NCBI RefSeq assembly: GCF_020283565.1
Contig: NC_060059.1
Location: 26,423,838-26,487,837 of the forward strand
Direction of reading: 5' to 3'
Origin: Trifolium pratense
Taxonomy: Eukaryota; Streptophyta; Magnoliopsida; Fabales; Fabaceae
DNA: 64,000 nt
Shown: one piece after another, positions 1 through 12,517 of the stretch
How the letters are laid out: each line of letters starts with the position of its first letter
Numbering within the stretch: the stretch's first letter is position 1
Made by a program: the position numbers and the translations under genes
Notes under the pieces: generated by a model
Databases searched by the model: none
The model's input: the letters and a program-made list of their open reading frames with translations, nothing else
Told to the model about the DNA's origin: nothing

Positions 1-105
1 TTTGACTATATGTGGAATTAAGAAACATTATTATCATAAAAGAAATAAATTAAGCAAAAACAATCAAGTTTAATAAAACTTGTTCAAATTAATATTAAAC
101 CGTAC

Positions 106-1359
106 CTGTCCGTAAAGTGTTGCATTAACAACACCCGTATGCATATGAGCAGTGCCATAGATAAGATAACCACCTTTTTTCATGGGGATGCTAGATTTTT
201 GAACGTGAAAACGGTCACCACTATTATTTTCTGGAATAGTATACTCTGCCTGTAACAAATTAAGAAATCTTTGTAACTCATTTTCATCCAACGAGCAATG
301 CAATAAATAACTATTATATATCATAAGGTTTTAAAACTTATTCTCTTTTTATTTTTAGATGAAAATGTTAATTAGGTTCGAATATACTATGTTAGTAACT
401 GTAGTTTCTTTGAGCCTCCTTTTTATGAGTTCAAGCTCAATCAGTTAAGCTACGTCTTGATCATGACATAATTAATTGATCATGAATTGAAAAATGTAAT
501 TTAAATAACTTATTTACCAGACAATCGTGGATTGTTTCGGAACCATTTGTTCTAATTCGATCAGTGGAGTCAAGTATATAAAATCTAAGTGGAATTTGGT
601 GTTGGTCCCAGTCAACCCATGTTACTTTGTATCTTAAGGCAAGCTTTCTCCGTGGTGCTTCAAATCCCTTTATTAATTTGCATTGAAAGTTATCTTTGCA
701 ACAAAAGATTCCTCCTTTATATTCGGGGCTCAATGGTTTTCCATGATTTCAGTTGACACATTATAGAAATTTTGTGGGAGATTAAATTGGTCACACCTAC
801 ATTCAGTGCAGCTTTTCCTATTTTTTGTGCCCCGTGTATCAATGACCATGATGTTAAATAGCCATTTCTCTTCCCACCCTTCTGGAATATTTGCAGGGTT
901 TCCTAGTTCAACTGCAAATGGATCGGGAATTTTTGTACTTGTTCCCCGTGATTCACTTCCAAAACCCCAATAATGTGGAAGAATAGCTTCGTTGCATGTT
1001 CCGTCGTTTCTTTTGAAGATGGCACCCCCAAAAGGTTTGGTAAGATCATTAAAATCATGAGTTTTATTTATAATATATTTTATAGCAAAATAATGATGAA
1101 AGTAAGTTTCATGCAATGGTACAGAATTCCCTTGTTCATCAACTATATCAACGTCAAAGCTCTTGACTCCTATATGACCCGTTGGAAACTCAATATCAAA
1201 CATTGATTTTGACACAACTTCTCCGGGCCCCACTTCAAACTTTTCTGACAAATATGTTGCTGATTGAATATTAGAAGACTTTATTTGTGAGTAAGTTGTG
1301 CTTGATAGCATCACAAGTATTGATAATGAGAAAATAAATGATTTAGAGATCAATCTCAT
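106..1359 (-). pseudogene. SURNod19: SURNod19 copy 1, frameshifted (3' end outside window)
   Basis: Stress up-regulated Nod19 family protein, a secreted or membrane-associated plant protein family with no established biochemical activity. Exon 1 is 518-1359 and exon 2 is 106-249; exon 3 would lie left of the window. The start is the ATG at 1357-1359, followed by a hydrophobic signal-like N-terminus (MRLISKSFIFSLSILVML). One base is missing near 744-746 compared with copies 3-5. This shifts the frame just before the HGKPLSPEYKGG stretch and brings a stop at 730-732, so about half of the protein is lost. Family-typical stretches are present upstream of the break (FEVGPGEVVSKSMFDIEFP, PHYWGFGSESRG). 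Splice signals are normal (GTAAAT donor, TTACAG acceptor). The same deletion occurs in copy 2. Confidence 0.85.
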
Positions 1360-1371
1360 GTTTACCTGCAC

Positions 1372-3304
1372 GTGAATGATTATTGTTACATAATTAGTTA
1401 TGAATTTTGCTTTTAATGTTATTCTTTTTCATAAATTTATATATAGACATTAAAATAAGTGTTTGAAATGTCATAGGAAAATTAATTGGATGAAAATGTG
1501 AACCACGTGAGACGTCATAATGAATATTTGCTTCTTCTCGAACTTCGAAGAAATTTTAAAATTAAAAATTGGTAGAAGACAACTTTGTGAAGATGTAGAG
1601 ATCTTGCATGTTTCCTACTTTTATAATTGAAATCTTAAAGGTTGTCATACCTTTGATGAGGAGAGATTTCAAGTTTCTTACTTTTTTTTACAAACCAACT
1701 CACACTTTGAATCCTTTTTTTAGGTGTCTGAGGTATTTTTATTTATTGTCAAGCAGTTTCAACAACAACAAAAATCCGTTAAAAATTTATTAGAAATGTG
1801 ACAATGCAACAAGTCATTTAGAAAAAGGGAAAAAAATTGACTAGCTATTTATGGGTATAATTTAACAAGTAGTTGTCGATTACATCTAAACAAAGATACT
1901 GAACATAACTAAAATAATTTTCAACAAGTAATTAGTTAGAAATTTTTATCCGGCGTTATCTTGTTTTTGTCGAATGGTTTCAACGGAAAAAAGTTGTGAA
2001 TCATATGGAGTAAAATCAATGTTACTTTATACTTATTAACCATTGGATAAATATAAAGTCCCTTTTAATATTTCAATATTTTAAATCTCAATATATTTTA
2101 TGGCGTAACCTTTTATAAATTATTATTACAAATAAGATTTAAGAGAATTCTATTTTATTCTACAGTTTACATAAGTTGAATTTTAATTTATCTTTTATAA
2201 TTACACACTAATATTTTGGAATAAAATATATTATATATTGGAAATATTTGATTTCCTTAAAAAAGAAACGTGATATTAGATTTTTATTTCTATTGTGTGT
2301 AATTGTAAAGACTATGTTTTTCCTCCTCGTGATATTAGATTTAAGAGACTAAGTTTTTCATTCTTGGATATTTGTTTTCGTGGAGATCTTAAGCTTCTTA
2401 ACTTTATGAATGATTCATATATTTAATTTGAAAATAAACGAAATACTTATTGTTCTGGACTGGGCCAAGGGCCTATCCGCGACTTTGATCTAGTTATGAA
2501 ACGGAAGAGATAATTAATTCTTCGGGTGGAATCTTGTATGTTAAGCTCGAAAGTTAAATGTTGCGTGTATCTGTGTGTGTCTAACGAATGAAGTTTTCAC
2601 TCCACAATGTCTAGAATTTATATGAACAAAATAAGTTAAAATCGTGCTAAAGAAAAGCATGGCTTAAGACTCCATAGAGCAGGAATTCATTGTATCTATT
2701 GAGCAGTGTGTTCTATTTCATTTATATTAGTTTTTCTCTTCCCAATCAAACACAATTCTTGAATAATGTTTTACGGACATTTATGGTTGAGAAAATTTAA
2801 GGATTTTAAATTTTTTTTATTTGCGGCATAGTGGGAACTTGTTTACTACTTGTCAGACTCATAATTATTATTGTATCAATCGAGTTGCAGTGACCATATT
2901 ATATTCTGATTATTACTCTCTTTATCTCATTATAATTGTCTTATTTGAAATATTTAATTTTCTTAAAATACCATTTTACAAAAACCTTTAATTGAATTTA
3001 AAGGAGAAAACTTGATTTAGAACCCTTATTATCGTCGAATGCAGTATTTTTTCTTCTTGACAAGAAACAATTAATGTTAATTTTTTATTTTTTTTTGCCT
3101 TAACTTTCCAGATCATACCGAAAGTGGTCTATGATAATCTAAAATTTTAACGTGAAATAAGTAAATTCTACCCAAGAATTATTCCAATCAAAATTGAAAT
3201 AGGAGCTCTTTAATCTCTTGAGATCAATTAATTGATTGTTAAATAGAATATGAATAATAAAGAAACTCTACATCAAATAATTGCAAATTCATAAAGTTTG
3301 ATGT
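1372..3304. other. Intergenic spacer of array unit 1
   Basis: About 1.9 kb of AT-rich DNA between the start of copy 1 and the stop of copy 2. Apart from the proximal promoter motifs at 1433-1518 I see no coding potential on either strand. Small reading frames here (for example near 1608-1793) have no recognisable protein character and simply recur with the unit. The same spacer is repeated at 4970-6904, 8571-10376 and 29923-31790. Confidence 0.75.
1433..1518 (-). promoter_or_regulatory. SURNod19 copy 1 core promoter: TATA box, G-box and ACGT element
   Basis: On the minus strand a TATATATAA-type box (about 1437-1445) lies ~80 bp upstream of the ATG at 1359. Further upstream are a palindromic CACGTG G-box (1504-1509) and, directly beside it, GACGTCAT (1511-1518). 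Both are bZIP-type ACGT cores, commonly linked to abscisic acid and stress responses. The arrangement recurs in copies 2, 3 and 4 and is absent from truncated copy 5. The regulatory role is inferred from motif and position only. Confidence 0.5.
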
Positions 3305-4957
3305 CTATGTTTCGTATGGCAGTTGATCAGCCAAATAGATGTAGATATGTCCCATAGCTCCAGTGATAAATTCATTTTTATATCTTGATTCTACCGTCAC
3401 AGTTTCACCATCATTAATCTTGATTGAACCTGGTGTTGGATAACATACAGACATTTCAACAAGATAGCCTTCCTCATTCCCTGCTTCCTTTCCTGTTCCA
3501 TATTTTGGTGTTGATGTACACAATGTCCTTCCATCCTAATTAATTAATCCAAAACAAAAAATATTATAGATTATGCAAGCACGATCTGACAAGATTATTT
3601 TGACTATATGTGGAATTAAGAAACTTTATTATCGTAAAAGAAATAAATTAAGCAAAAACAATCAAGTTTAATAAAACTTGTTCAAATTAATATTAAACCG
3701 TACCTGTCCGTAAAGTGTTGCATTAACAACACCCGTATGCATATGAGCAGTGCCATAGATAAGATAACCACCTTTTTTCATGGGGATGCTAGATTTTTGA
3801 ACGTGAAAACGGTCACCACTATTATTTTCTGGAATAGTATACTCTGCCTGTAACAAATTAAGAAATCTTTGTAACTCATTTTCATCCAACGAGCAATGCA
3901 ATAAATAACTATTATATATCATAAGGTTTTAAAACTTATTCTCTTTTTATTTTTAGATGAAAATGTTAATTAGGTTCGAATATACTATGTTAGTAACTGT
4001 AGTTTCTTTGAGCCTCCTTTTTATGAGTTCAAGCTCAATCAGTTAAGCTACGTCTTGATCATGACATAATTAATTGATCATGAATTGAAAAATGTAATTT
4101 AAATAACTTATTTACCAGACAATCGTGGATTGTTTCGGAACCATTTGTTCTAATTCGATCAGTGGAGTCAAGTATATAAAATCTAAGTGGAATTTGGTGT
4201 TGGTCCCAGTCAACCCATGTTACTTTGTATCTTAAGGCAAGCTTTCTCCGTGGTGCTTCAAATCCCTTTATTAATTTGCATTGAAAGTTATCTTTGCAAC
4301 AAAAGATTCCTCCTTTATATTCGGGGCTCAATGGTTTTCCATGATTTCAGTTGACACATTATAGAAATTTTGTGGGAGATTAAATTGGTCACACCTACAT
4401 TCAGTGCAGCTTTTCCTATTTTTTGTGCCCCGTGTATCAATGACCATGATGTTAAATAGCCATTTCTCTTCCCACCCTTCTGGAATATTTGCAGGGTTTC
4501 CTAGTTCAACTGCAAATGGATCGGGAATTTTTGTACTTGTTCCCCGTGATTCACTTCCAAAACCCCAATAATGTGGAAGAATAGCTTCGTTGCATGTTCC
4601 GTCGTTTCTTTTGAAGATGGCACCCCCAAAAGGTTTGGTAAGATCATTAAAATCATGAGTTTTATTTATAATATATTTTATAGCAAAATAATGATGAAAG
4701 TAAGTTTCATGCAATGGTACAGAATTCCCTTGTTCATCAACTATATCAACGTCAAAGCTCTTGACTCCTATATGACCCGTTGGAAACTCAATATCAAACA
4801 TTGATTTTGACACAACTTCTCCGGGCCCCACTTCAAACTTTTCTGACAAATATGTTGCTGATTGAATATTAGAAGACTTTATTTGTGAGTAAGTTGTGCT
4901 TGATAGCATCACAAGTATTGATAATGAGAAAATAAATGATTTAGAGATCAATCTCAT
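3305..4957 (-). pseudogene. SURNod19: SURNod19 copy 2, frameshifted
   Basis: Complete three-exon structure: exon 1 4116-4957, exon 2 3704-3847, exon 3 3305-3535. It carries the same 1-bp deletion as copy 1, here near 4342-4344, so translation stops at 4328-4330 after ~209 residues. The downstream remainder of exon 1, exon 2 and exon 3 are otherwise undamaged. The predicted pieces are identical to those of copy 1. The shared lesion means the copy 1/copy 2 duplication happened after the frameshift, or that conversion spread it. The truncated product would keep the signal-like N-terminus and the first half of the family domain but lose the cysteine-containing middle and the C-terminal segment ending LADQLPYET. 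Confidence 0.88.
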
Positions 4958-4969
4958 GTTTACCTGCAC

Positions 4970-6904
4970 GTGAATGATTATTGTTACATAATTAGTTATG
5001 AATTTTGCTTTTAATGTTATTCTTTTTCATAAATTTATATATAGACATTAAAATAAGTGTTTGAAATGTCATAGGAAAATTAATTGGATGAAAATGTGAA
5101 CCACGTGAGACGTCATAATGAATATTTGCTTCTTCTCGAACTTCGAAGAAATTTTAAAATTAAAAATTGGTAGAAGACAACTTTGTGAAGATGTAGAGAT
5201 CTTGCATGTTTCCTACTTTTATAATTGAAATCTTAAAGGTTGTCATACCTTTGATGAGGAGAGATTTCAAGTTTCTTACTTTTTTTTACAAACCAACTCA
5301 CACTTTGAATCCTTTTTTTAGGTGTCTGAGGTATTTTTATTTATTGTCAAGCAGTTTCAACAACAACAAAAATCCGTTAAAAATTTATTAGAAATGTGAC
5401 AATGCAACAAGTCATTTAGAAAAAGGGAAAAAAATTGACTAGCTATTTATGGGTATAATTTAACAAGTAGTTGTCGATTACATCTAAACAAAGATACTGA
5501 ACATAACTAAAATAATTTTCAACAAGTAATTAGTTAGAAATTTTTGTCCGGCTTTATCTTGTTTTTGTCGAATGGTTTCAACGGAAAAAAGTTGTGAATC
5601 ATATGGAGTAAAATCAATGTTACTTTATACTTATTAACCATTGGATAAATATAAAGTCCCTTTTAATATTTCAATATTTTAAATCTCACTATATTTTATG
5701 GCGTAACCTTTTATAAATTATTATTACAAATAAGATTTAAGAGAATTCTATTTTATTCTACAGTTTACATAAGTTGAATTTTAATTTATCTTTTATAATT
5801 ACACACTAATATTTTGGAATAAAATATATTATATATTGGAAATATTTGATTTCCTTAAAAAAGAAACGTGATATTAGATTTTTATTTCTATTGTGTGTAA
5901 TTGTAAAGACTATGTTTTTCCTCCTCGTGATATTAGATTTAAGAGACTAAGTTTTTCATTCTTGGATATTTGTTTTCGTGGAGATCTTAAGCTTCTTAAC
6001 TTTATGAATGATTCATATATTTAATTTGAAAATAAACGAAATACTTATTGTTCTGGACTGGGCCAAGGGCCTATCCGCGACTTTGATCTAGTTATGAAAC
6101 GGAAGAGATAATTAATTCTTCGGGTGGAATCTTGTATGTTAAGCTCGAAAGTTAAATGTTGCGTGTATCTGTGTGTGTCTAACGAATGAAGTTTTCACTC
6201 CACAATGTCTAGAATTTATATGAACAAAATAAGTTAAAATCGTGCTAAAGAAAAGCATGGCTTAAGACTCCATAGAGCAGGAATTCATTGTATCTATTGA
6301 GCAGTGTGTTCTATTTCATTTATATTAGTTTTTCTCTTCCCAATCAAACACAATTCTTGAATAATGTTTTACGGACATTTATGGTTGAGAAAATTTAAGG
6401 ATTTTAAATTTTTTTTTATTTGCGGCATAGTGGGAACTTGTTTACTACTTGTCAGACTCATAATTATTATTGTATCAATCGAGTTGCAGTGACCATATTA
6501 TATTCTGATTATTACTCTCTTTATCTCATTATAATTGTCTTATTTGAAATATTTAATTTTCTTAAAATACCATTTTACAAAAACCTTTAATTGAATTTAA
6601 AGGAGAAAACTTGATTTAGAACCCTTATTATCGTCGAATGCAGTATTTTTTCTTCTTGACAAGAAACAATTAATGTTAATTTTTTATTTTTTTTTTGCCT
6701 TAACTTTCCAGATCATACAGAAAGTGGTCTATGATAATCTAAAATTTTAACGTGAAATAAGTAAATTCTACCCAAGAATTATTCCAATCAAAATTGAAAT
6801 AGGAGCTCTTTAATCTCTTGAGATCAATTAATTGATTGTTAAATAGAATATGAATAATAAAGAAACTCTACATCAAATAATTGCTAATTCATAAAGTTTG
6901 ATGT
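4970..6904. other. Intergenic spacer of array unit 2
   Basis: Near-identical copy of the 1372-3304 spacer, with the same promoter cluster (G-box at 5102-5107). No genes or RNA features seen. Confidence 0.75.
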
Positions 6905-8558
6905 CTATGTTTCGTATGGCAGTTGATCAGCCAAATAGATGTAGATATGTCCCATAGCTCCAGTGATAAATTCATTTTTATATCTTGATTCTACCGTCAC
7001 AGTTTCACCATCATTAATCTTGATTGAACCTGGTGTTGGATAACATACAGACATTTCAACAAGATAGCCTTCCTCATTCCCTGCTTCCTTTCCTGTTCCA
7101 TATTTTGGTGTTGATGTACACAATGTCCTTCCATCCTAATTAATTAATCCAAAACAAAAAATATTATAGATTATGCAAGCACGATCTGACAAGATTATTT
7201 TGACTATATGTGGAATTAAGAAACTTTATTATCGTAAAAGAAATAAATTAAGCAAAAACAATCAAGTTTAATAAAACTTGTTCAAATTAATATTAAACCG
7301 TACCTGTCCGTAAAGTGTTGCATTAACAACACCCGTATGCATATGAGCAGTGCCATAGATAACATAACCACCTTTTTTCATGGGGATGCTAGATTTTTGA
7401 ACGTGAAAACGGTCACCACTATTATTTTCTGGAATAGTATACTCTCCCTGTAACAAATTAAGAAATCTTTGTAACTCATTTTCATCCAACGAGCAATGCA
7501 ATAAATAACTATTATATATCATAAGGTTTTAAAACTTATTCTCTTTTTATTTTTAGATGAAAATGTTAATTAGGTTCGAATATACTATGTTAGTAACTGT
7601 AGTTTCTTTGAGCCTCCTTTTTATGAGTCCAAGCTCAATCACTTAAGCTACGTCTTGATCATGACATAATTAATTGATCATGAATTGAAAAATGTAATTT
7701 AAATAACTTATTTACCAGACAATCATGGATTGTTTCGGAACCATTTGTTCTAATTCGATCAGTGGAGTCAAGTATATAAAATCTAAGTGGAATTTGGTGT
7801 TGGTCCCAGTCAACCCATGTTACTTTGTATCTTAAGGCAAGCTTTCTCCTTGGTTCTTCAAATCTCTTTATTAATTTGCATTGAAAGTTATCTTTGCAAC
7901 AAAAGATTCCTCCTTTATATTCGGGGCTCAATGGTTTTCCATGAATTTCAGTTGACACATTATAGAAATTTTGTGGGAGATTAAATTGGTCACACCTACA
8001 TTCAGTGCAGCTTTTCCTATTTTCTGTGCCCCGTGTATCAATGACCATGATGTTAAATAGCCATTTCTCTTCCCACCCTTCTGGAATATTTGCAGGGTTT
8101 CCTAGTTCAACTGCAAATGGATCGGGAATTTTTGTACTTGTTCCCCGCGATTCACTTCCAAAACCCCAATAATGTGGAAGAATAGCTTCGTTGCATGTTC
8201 CGTCGTTTCTTTTGAAGATGGCACCCCCAAAAGGTTTAGTAAGATCATTAAAATCATGAGTTTTATTTATAATATATTTTATAGCAAAATAATGATGAAA
8301 GTAAGTTTCATGCAATGGTACAGAATTCCCTTGTTCATCAACTATATCAACGTCAAAGCTCTTGACTCCTATATGACCCGTTGGAAACTCAATATCAAAC
8401 ATTGATTTTGACACAACTTCTCCGGGCCCCACTTCAAACTTTTCTGACAAATATGTTGCTGATTGAATATTAGGAGACTTTATTTGTGAGTAAGTTGTGC
8501 TTGATAGCATCACAAGTATTGATAATGAGAAAATAAATGATTTAGAGATCAATCTCAT
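6905..8558 (-). CDS. SURNod19: SURNod19 copy 3, intact three-exon gene
   Basis: Exon 1 7716-8558, exon 2 7304-7447, exon 3 6905-7135, with introns of 268 and 168 bp. Joined they give 405 codons plus stop, about the usual family length. The start chosen is the ATG at 8556-8558; an in-frame GTG 12 bp upstream is not a plausible plant start. Residues 1-~23 form a hydrophobic signal-like segment, suggesting entry to the secretory pathway. The body contains the family stretches FEVGPGEVVSKSMFDIEFP and PHYWGFGSESRG, a cysteine-rich CTECRCDQF, and an HMHTGVVNATLYGQ motif at the exon 2 end. It is the only copy in the window that is both intact and compact, so it is the best candidate for the expressed gene. 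It differs from copy 4 at several residues (for example IKRFEE against IKGFEA). Family assignment is from recognition; the molecular role is unknown. Confidence 0.88.
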
Positions 8559-8570
8559 GTTTACCTGCAC

Positions 8571-10371
8571 GTGAATGATTACTGGTACATAATTAGTTAT
8601 GAATTTTGCTTGTAATGTTATTCTTTTTCATAAATTTATATATAGACATTAAAATAAGTGTTTGAAATGTCATAGGAAAATTAATTGGATGGAAATGTGT
8701 ACCACGTGAGACGTCATAATGAATATTTGCTTCTTCTCGAACTTCGAAGAAATTTTAAAATTAAAAATTGGTAAAAGACAACTTTGTGAAGATGTAGAGA
8801 TCTTGCATGTTTCCTACTTTTATAGTTGAAATCTTAAAGGTTGTCATAACTTTGATGAGGAGAGATTTCAAGTTTCTTACTTTTTTTTACAAACCAACTC
8901 ACACTTTGAATCCTTTTTTTAGGTGTCTGAGGTATTTTTATTTATTGGCAAGCAATTTCAACAACAAAAAAAATCCGTTAAAAATTTATTAGAAATGTGA
9001 CAATGCAACAAGTCATTTAGAAAAAGGGAAAAAAAATTGACTAGCTATTTATGGGTATAATTTAACAAGTAGTTGTCGATTACATCTAAACAAAGATACT
9101 GAACAAAACTAAAATAATTTTCAACAGTTAATTAGTTAGAAATTTTTGTCCCGCGTTATCTTGTTTTTGTCGAATGGATTCAACGGAAAAAAGTTGTGAA
9201 TCATATGGAGTAAAATCAATGTTACTTTATACTTATTAACCATTGGATAAATATAAAGTCCCTTTTAATATTTCAATATTTTATATCTCACTATATTTTA
9301 TGGCGTAACCTTTTATAAATTATTATTACAAATAAGATTTAAGAGAATTCTATATTATTCTACAGTTTACATAAGTTGAATTTTAATTTATCTTTTATAA
9401 TTACACACTAATATTTTGGAATAAAATATATTATATATTGGAAATATTTGATTTCCTTAAAAAAGAAACGTGATATTAGATTTTTATTTCTATTGTGTGT
9501 AATTGTAAAGACTAAGTTTTTCCTCCTCGTGATATTAGATTTAAGAGACTAAGTTTTTCATTCTTGGATATTTGTTTTCGTGGAGATCTTAAGATTCTTA
9601 ACTTTATGAATGATTCATATATTTAATTTGAAAATAAACGAAATACTTATTGTTCTGGACTGGGCCAAGGGCTTATCCGCGACTTTGATCTAGTTATGAA
9701 ACGGAAGAGATAATTAATTCTTCGGGTGGAATCTTGTATGTTAAGCTCGAAAGTTAAATGTTGCGTGTATCTGTGTGTGTCTAACGAATGAAGTTTTCAC
9801 TCCACAATGTCTAGAATTTATATGAACAAAATAAGTTAAAATCGTGCTAAAGAAAAGCATGGCTTAAGACTCCATAGAGCAGGAATTCATTGTATCTATT
9901 GAGCAGTGTGTTCTATTTCATTTATATTAGCTTTTCTCTTCCCAATCAAACACAATTCTTGAATAATGTTTTACGGACATTTATGGTTGAGAAAATTTAA
10001 GGATTTTAATTTTTTTTTATTTGCGGCATAGTGGTAACTTGTTTACTACTTGTCAGACTCATAATTATTATTGTATCAATCGAGTTGCAGTGACCATATT
10101 AAGTGTGTTATTTGAAATATTTAATTTTCTAAATATACCATTTTACAAAAACCTTTAATTGAATTTAAAGGGGAAAACTTGATTTAGAACCCTTATTATC
10201 GTCGAATGCAGTATTTTTTCTTCTTGACAAGAAACAATTAATGTTAATTTTTTATATTTTTTTTGCCTTAACTTTCCAGATCATACGGAAAGTGGTCTAC
10301 GATAATCTAAAATTTTAACGTGAAATAAGTAAATTCTACCCAAGAATTATTCCAATCAAAATTCAAATAGG
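8571..10371. other. Intergenic spacer of array unit 3, cut by a retrotransposon
   Basis: Spacer copy carrying more substitutions than units 1-2 and missing ~30 bp near 10100, where the stretch after GACCATATTA is absent compared with 2894-2945. It is interrupted at 10376/10377 by the Ty3-type insertion and resumes at 16634. No gene seen. Confidence 0.75.
8632..8715 (-). promoter_or_regulatory. SURNod19 copy 3 core promoter
   Basis: TATA-rich box at about 8636-8645, CACGTG G-box at 8703-8708 and GACGTC at 8710-8715, in the same order and spacing as in copy 1. Copy 4 keeps the G-box at 30055-30060. Confidence 0.5.
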
Positions 10372-10376
10372 AGCTC

Positions 10377-11507
10377 TGATCGCTGTCGTTTCGTGATCAA
10401 AATAATTTTAAAATAAGTAGTACAAGGTAGTGACCTTGGTCGTTTCGCAAGGACTCACGATCGGTTTAACAATATTAGAATGAATTTAAAGGTTGCAATT
10501 TGGGGTTTTTTTGTTTGTGGAAGCAATAACAGAGATTACGAATTTAATTAATATAAAAGCAATCAATCCATTGGTTTTAGGCAACTTTGTTTATCATCTA
10601 TCATAGGTTCTTATATGAATATTCATACAGTTTATGCTTCGGCTGATTATAGAACTAATTTAACAAGCGAAAATCAGTTTTATAACGAATTCGTTGATTA
10701 AGCACCAGCGTGTTCGACTAACTATGGCGATGATCAAGCGTCACCAATAACACAGTTAAAAATCATAACAATAATTCAGCAGCCCTATTTTGCAAGCGAA
10801 AATAATATAACAATTTCCTATTCAGATTAATTTGAACAAGCGTGAATTAATTTGAATAGTCTCAATGTTATGAACGTGAAACAAAATAATTAAGCATCAA
10901 TTGCATCAACTCATACACAAAAGAGAGACAAGAAAATTGATATATGATAAGCATAAACATAACGATTTGCTATTAAAACCGAACCTCAAGATTCGAGAAC
11001 AAAGTTCCTTACACCAATGGATCAATAGAAGTTTAGTTCTCCATGGAAGATGACGGCTGCTCTAGGGTTTGAATATTTCGTGAACAGTGAATGATCACCC
11101 TAGCTGCCTTTTTTCGGTTTAAATAATACATGGAACGGGCCTCAAAACAATTGGGCCGAAAAATATAAAGTTGTGCTGAATTAAATTCGTCTGGAACATA
11201 AACGCAATTATTTGACACACTTGCGCTCCGAACTGGGTTTTGGCCTCAACATGAAAGTCGTAGCTCTTGATCTCAGCTTTCCAACGCATCTTCCCGCGCC
11301 TCAATCCGATATTTGTAACTCCAGTTATGACCTTCGGACCGGAAGGGTGTCAAAGTGCTATTTATTCATAAATTAAGTGTGAAAATAAAATAGAGTTAGA
11401 AATAAACTTAAATATAAAAACACCTTAAAATAGTGAAAATAGTAAATTAAACCATAGGAATACACTAGTACAATAGTAGAAGAATGTGCATTAAAATGCA
11501 CTGATCA
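10377..11507 (-). repeat. 3' LTR of the Ty3-type element
   Basis: 1131-bp LTR next to the polypurine tract. It carries 24 bp (about 11332-11355) that are missing from the other LTR. Confidence 0.93.
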
Positions 11508-11520
11508 AATTCCCCCACAC
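11508..11520 (-). other. Polypurine tract of the Ty3-type element
   Basis: The minus strand reads GTGTGGGGGAATT immediately before the 3' LTR, the expected plus-strand primer position. Confidence 0.8.
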
Positions 11521-12517
11521 TTGAACTTTTGCACTCCGAGCAAAACTCAAATGAAAAATTTAAAAACAAATCACAAGCAGTCAACATATTCCAGGTTTCA
11601 AGCTTCAAACCTTGGGTCAAAATTCAAAGATTGGCACAATTCTTATCTATCAACTTTCAATAATAATCTTGCGTGTGTGTGTGTACTGTCTCCCACTGTC
11701 AACCAAAGTAATGTCAAGATCCCTCTCTGAAACTACCATTCTAGATGCTAAGTTGTCATTCTTTTCCTATAATTTTGGATTTAACCAGAATTTCAGACTA
11801 GGGGGGGCTATTTCTTTTCAAGAGATCAAAAACTTTTCAACATCAACTCAGGGGCAACTACCTTCAAGCTTTATTATAGTTTATTATTATTTATTGTTTT
11901 TAAGCTTTAGGTACTACTCCACATTTTCACCTGATGGGATCTTACTTGTAATAAGTCCAACCTGTTACTCAGAGTAGAGCATCCTACACAGCACTTGTTC
12001 CTCCAGTTTCGGGCACAGGAACTTGTTCCTCCAGTTTCGGGCACAGGAACTTATTATATTCATTAGTTTTAGCTCTTAAACAGTTTCCCTTTTTCTCAAT
12101 TAATAGCAATGATCGGTCTATCTGTTACTCCAGCCTTTCCCCCACACTTAGTTCTAATCATACCTCCATTATATTCAAATTAGAGAACTTAGTCTAAAGA
12201 ATAAATATTTCAGAGATTTATCTAGACATTACTAAGTTTGACAGTGTTCAAGCAGTTGTGCATTAAGTTGCATAGACTATCATGTCAAGTATCAAAACAA
12301 AAAAACTCCAAAAATTTCACTGACCCTACAGCTATCTGCCCTAGCCTTAGAACATGTGACTACTCATGATGATTTATTTTATTATTATTATTTTTTATTT
12401 TTTTTAAAACACAAAAATGTAAATGTAAAATGTCCCTCCCCCACACTTAAACCAGACAGTGTCCGCAATGTAATCTAAACATAAAGTGAGAGTAAAGGAA
12501 GGAACACACCCGAGGGG
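11521..12517 (-). other. Non-coding 3' region of the Ty3-type element
   Basis: About 1 kb between the ORF stop and the polypurine tract with no credible ORF on the element strand. It holds a perfect 28-bp tandem duplication at 11993-12048 (unit starting ACTTGTTCCTCCAG) and a T-rich run near 12376-12404. Confidence 0.7.

Noticed and set aside
461..733. Separate 90-residue ORF on the minus strand (also at 4059-4331)
   Set aside because: It is the second half of SURNod19 exon 1 put out of frame by the 1-bp deletion, not its own gene.
973..1206. Plus-strand ORFs of 60-77 codons repeated in each array unit (such as 1608-1793)
   Set aside because: Antisense to SURNod19 exon 1 or in the spacer. 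They recur only because the unit is duplicated, and they lack protein-family features.
7659..8570. GTG at 8568-8570 as the SURNod19 start
   Set aside because: Plant genes use ATG. The ATG 12 bp further in gives a clean signal-like N-terminus.
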